DNA of 64,000 nucleotides from Actinomadura livida (lineage in GTDB: Bacteria > Actinomycetota > Actinomycetes > Streptosporangiales > Streptosporangiaceae), in NCBI RefSeq assembly GCF_014648675.1, contig NZ_BMRO01000002.1:185810-249809 (forward strand), read 5' to 3'. The notes under the pieces were generated by a model. It was given only the letters and a program-made list of their open reading frames with translations, searched no databases and was not told where the DNA came from. Each line of letters starts with the position of its first letter. Position 1 is the stretch's first letter. Positions 62,504-64,000 of the stretch are shown one piece after another. Both the position numbers and the translations under genes were made by a program.

Positions 62504-64000
<1,497 letters not shown>

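Overview
This is a very GC-rich chromosomal segment (third positions almost all G or C, frequent GTG/TTG starts, strong GGAGG-type ribosome sites, ATGA/GTGA stop-start overlaps). Gene content (pca/pob operon, ECF and SigB/SigF-type sigma factors, an ABC1/AarF kinase, siderophore-interacting protein, QsdR-like and other TetR regulators, cyanophycin genes) points to a filamentous actinomycete, plausibly Streptosporangiales such as Actinomadura. The lineage is an inference. I see no rRNA, tRNA, CRISPR array, insertion sequence or prophage.

Layout. 1-6.0 kb: two divergent STAND NTPase genes, one HTH-nSTAND1 (cut by the left edge) and one NB-ARC protein with about 24 TPR-like repeats of 40 residues. 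6.2-7.1 kb: ECF sigma factor with a C-terminal SnoaL-like domain. 7.3-13.0 kb: protocatechuate/4-hydroxybenzoate operon pcaH-G-B-D-C, an IclR regulator, pobA, with an IclR-type palindrome in front. 13.0-17.3 kb: cyanophycinase-cyanophycin synthetase operon diverging from a TetR/QsdR-like regulator, with an inverted repeat between. 17.4-23.6 kb: ABC1 kinase, siderophore reductase with an iron-box-like site, secreted serine hydrolase, and a cyclase/TPP-enzyme pair. 23.8-28.7 kb: glpFK, a secreted trypsin-like protease, a SigB/SigF-type sigma factor and a divergent SRPBCC gene, both with matching stress-type promoters.

28.9-42.8 kb is the most striking region: a translationally coupled glycan locus. 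On the minus strand carbamoyltransferase, GT2-GmhB fusion, GT9, GT4-like, GT4, GmhA, HldE, SDR, GT9 and a UDP-xylose-synthase-like epimerase follow one another, nearly all with 4-base overlaps. Two GT2 genes diverge from its head and a pyruvyltransferase-like gene converges on its tail. Together GmhA, HldE and GmhB can turn sedoheptulose 7-phosphate into an ADP-heptose and the GT9 enzymes could transfer it. An ADP-heptose pathway feeding surface-type glycosyltransferases in a bacterium without LPS suggests a carbamoylated, heptose-containing surface glycan or glycolipid of unknown structure.

42.8-64 kb is mostly metabolic: aldo/keto reductase, acyl-CoA synthetase diverging from a PaaZ-like fusion enzyme, succinate-semialdehyde dehydrogenase, TesB thioesterase, pgi, an EF-hand protein, a SIS-domain protein, a PfkB kinase, two small membrane proteins, an AraC regulator with an NmrA-like/DUF1772 pair, a membrane-anchored alpha/beta hydrolase diverging from an ArsR-type regulator across four operator-like repeats of exactly 14-bp period, a metallophosphoesterase, a TetR regulator, and thiC cut by the right edge. 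Convergent gene pairs are often separated by long, perfect GC-rich hairpins without U-tracts.
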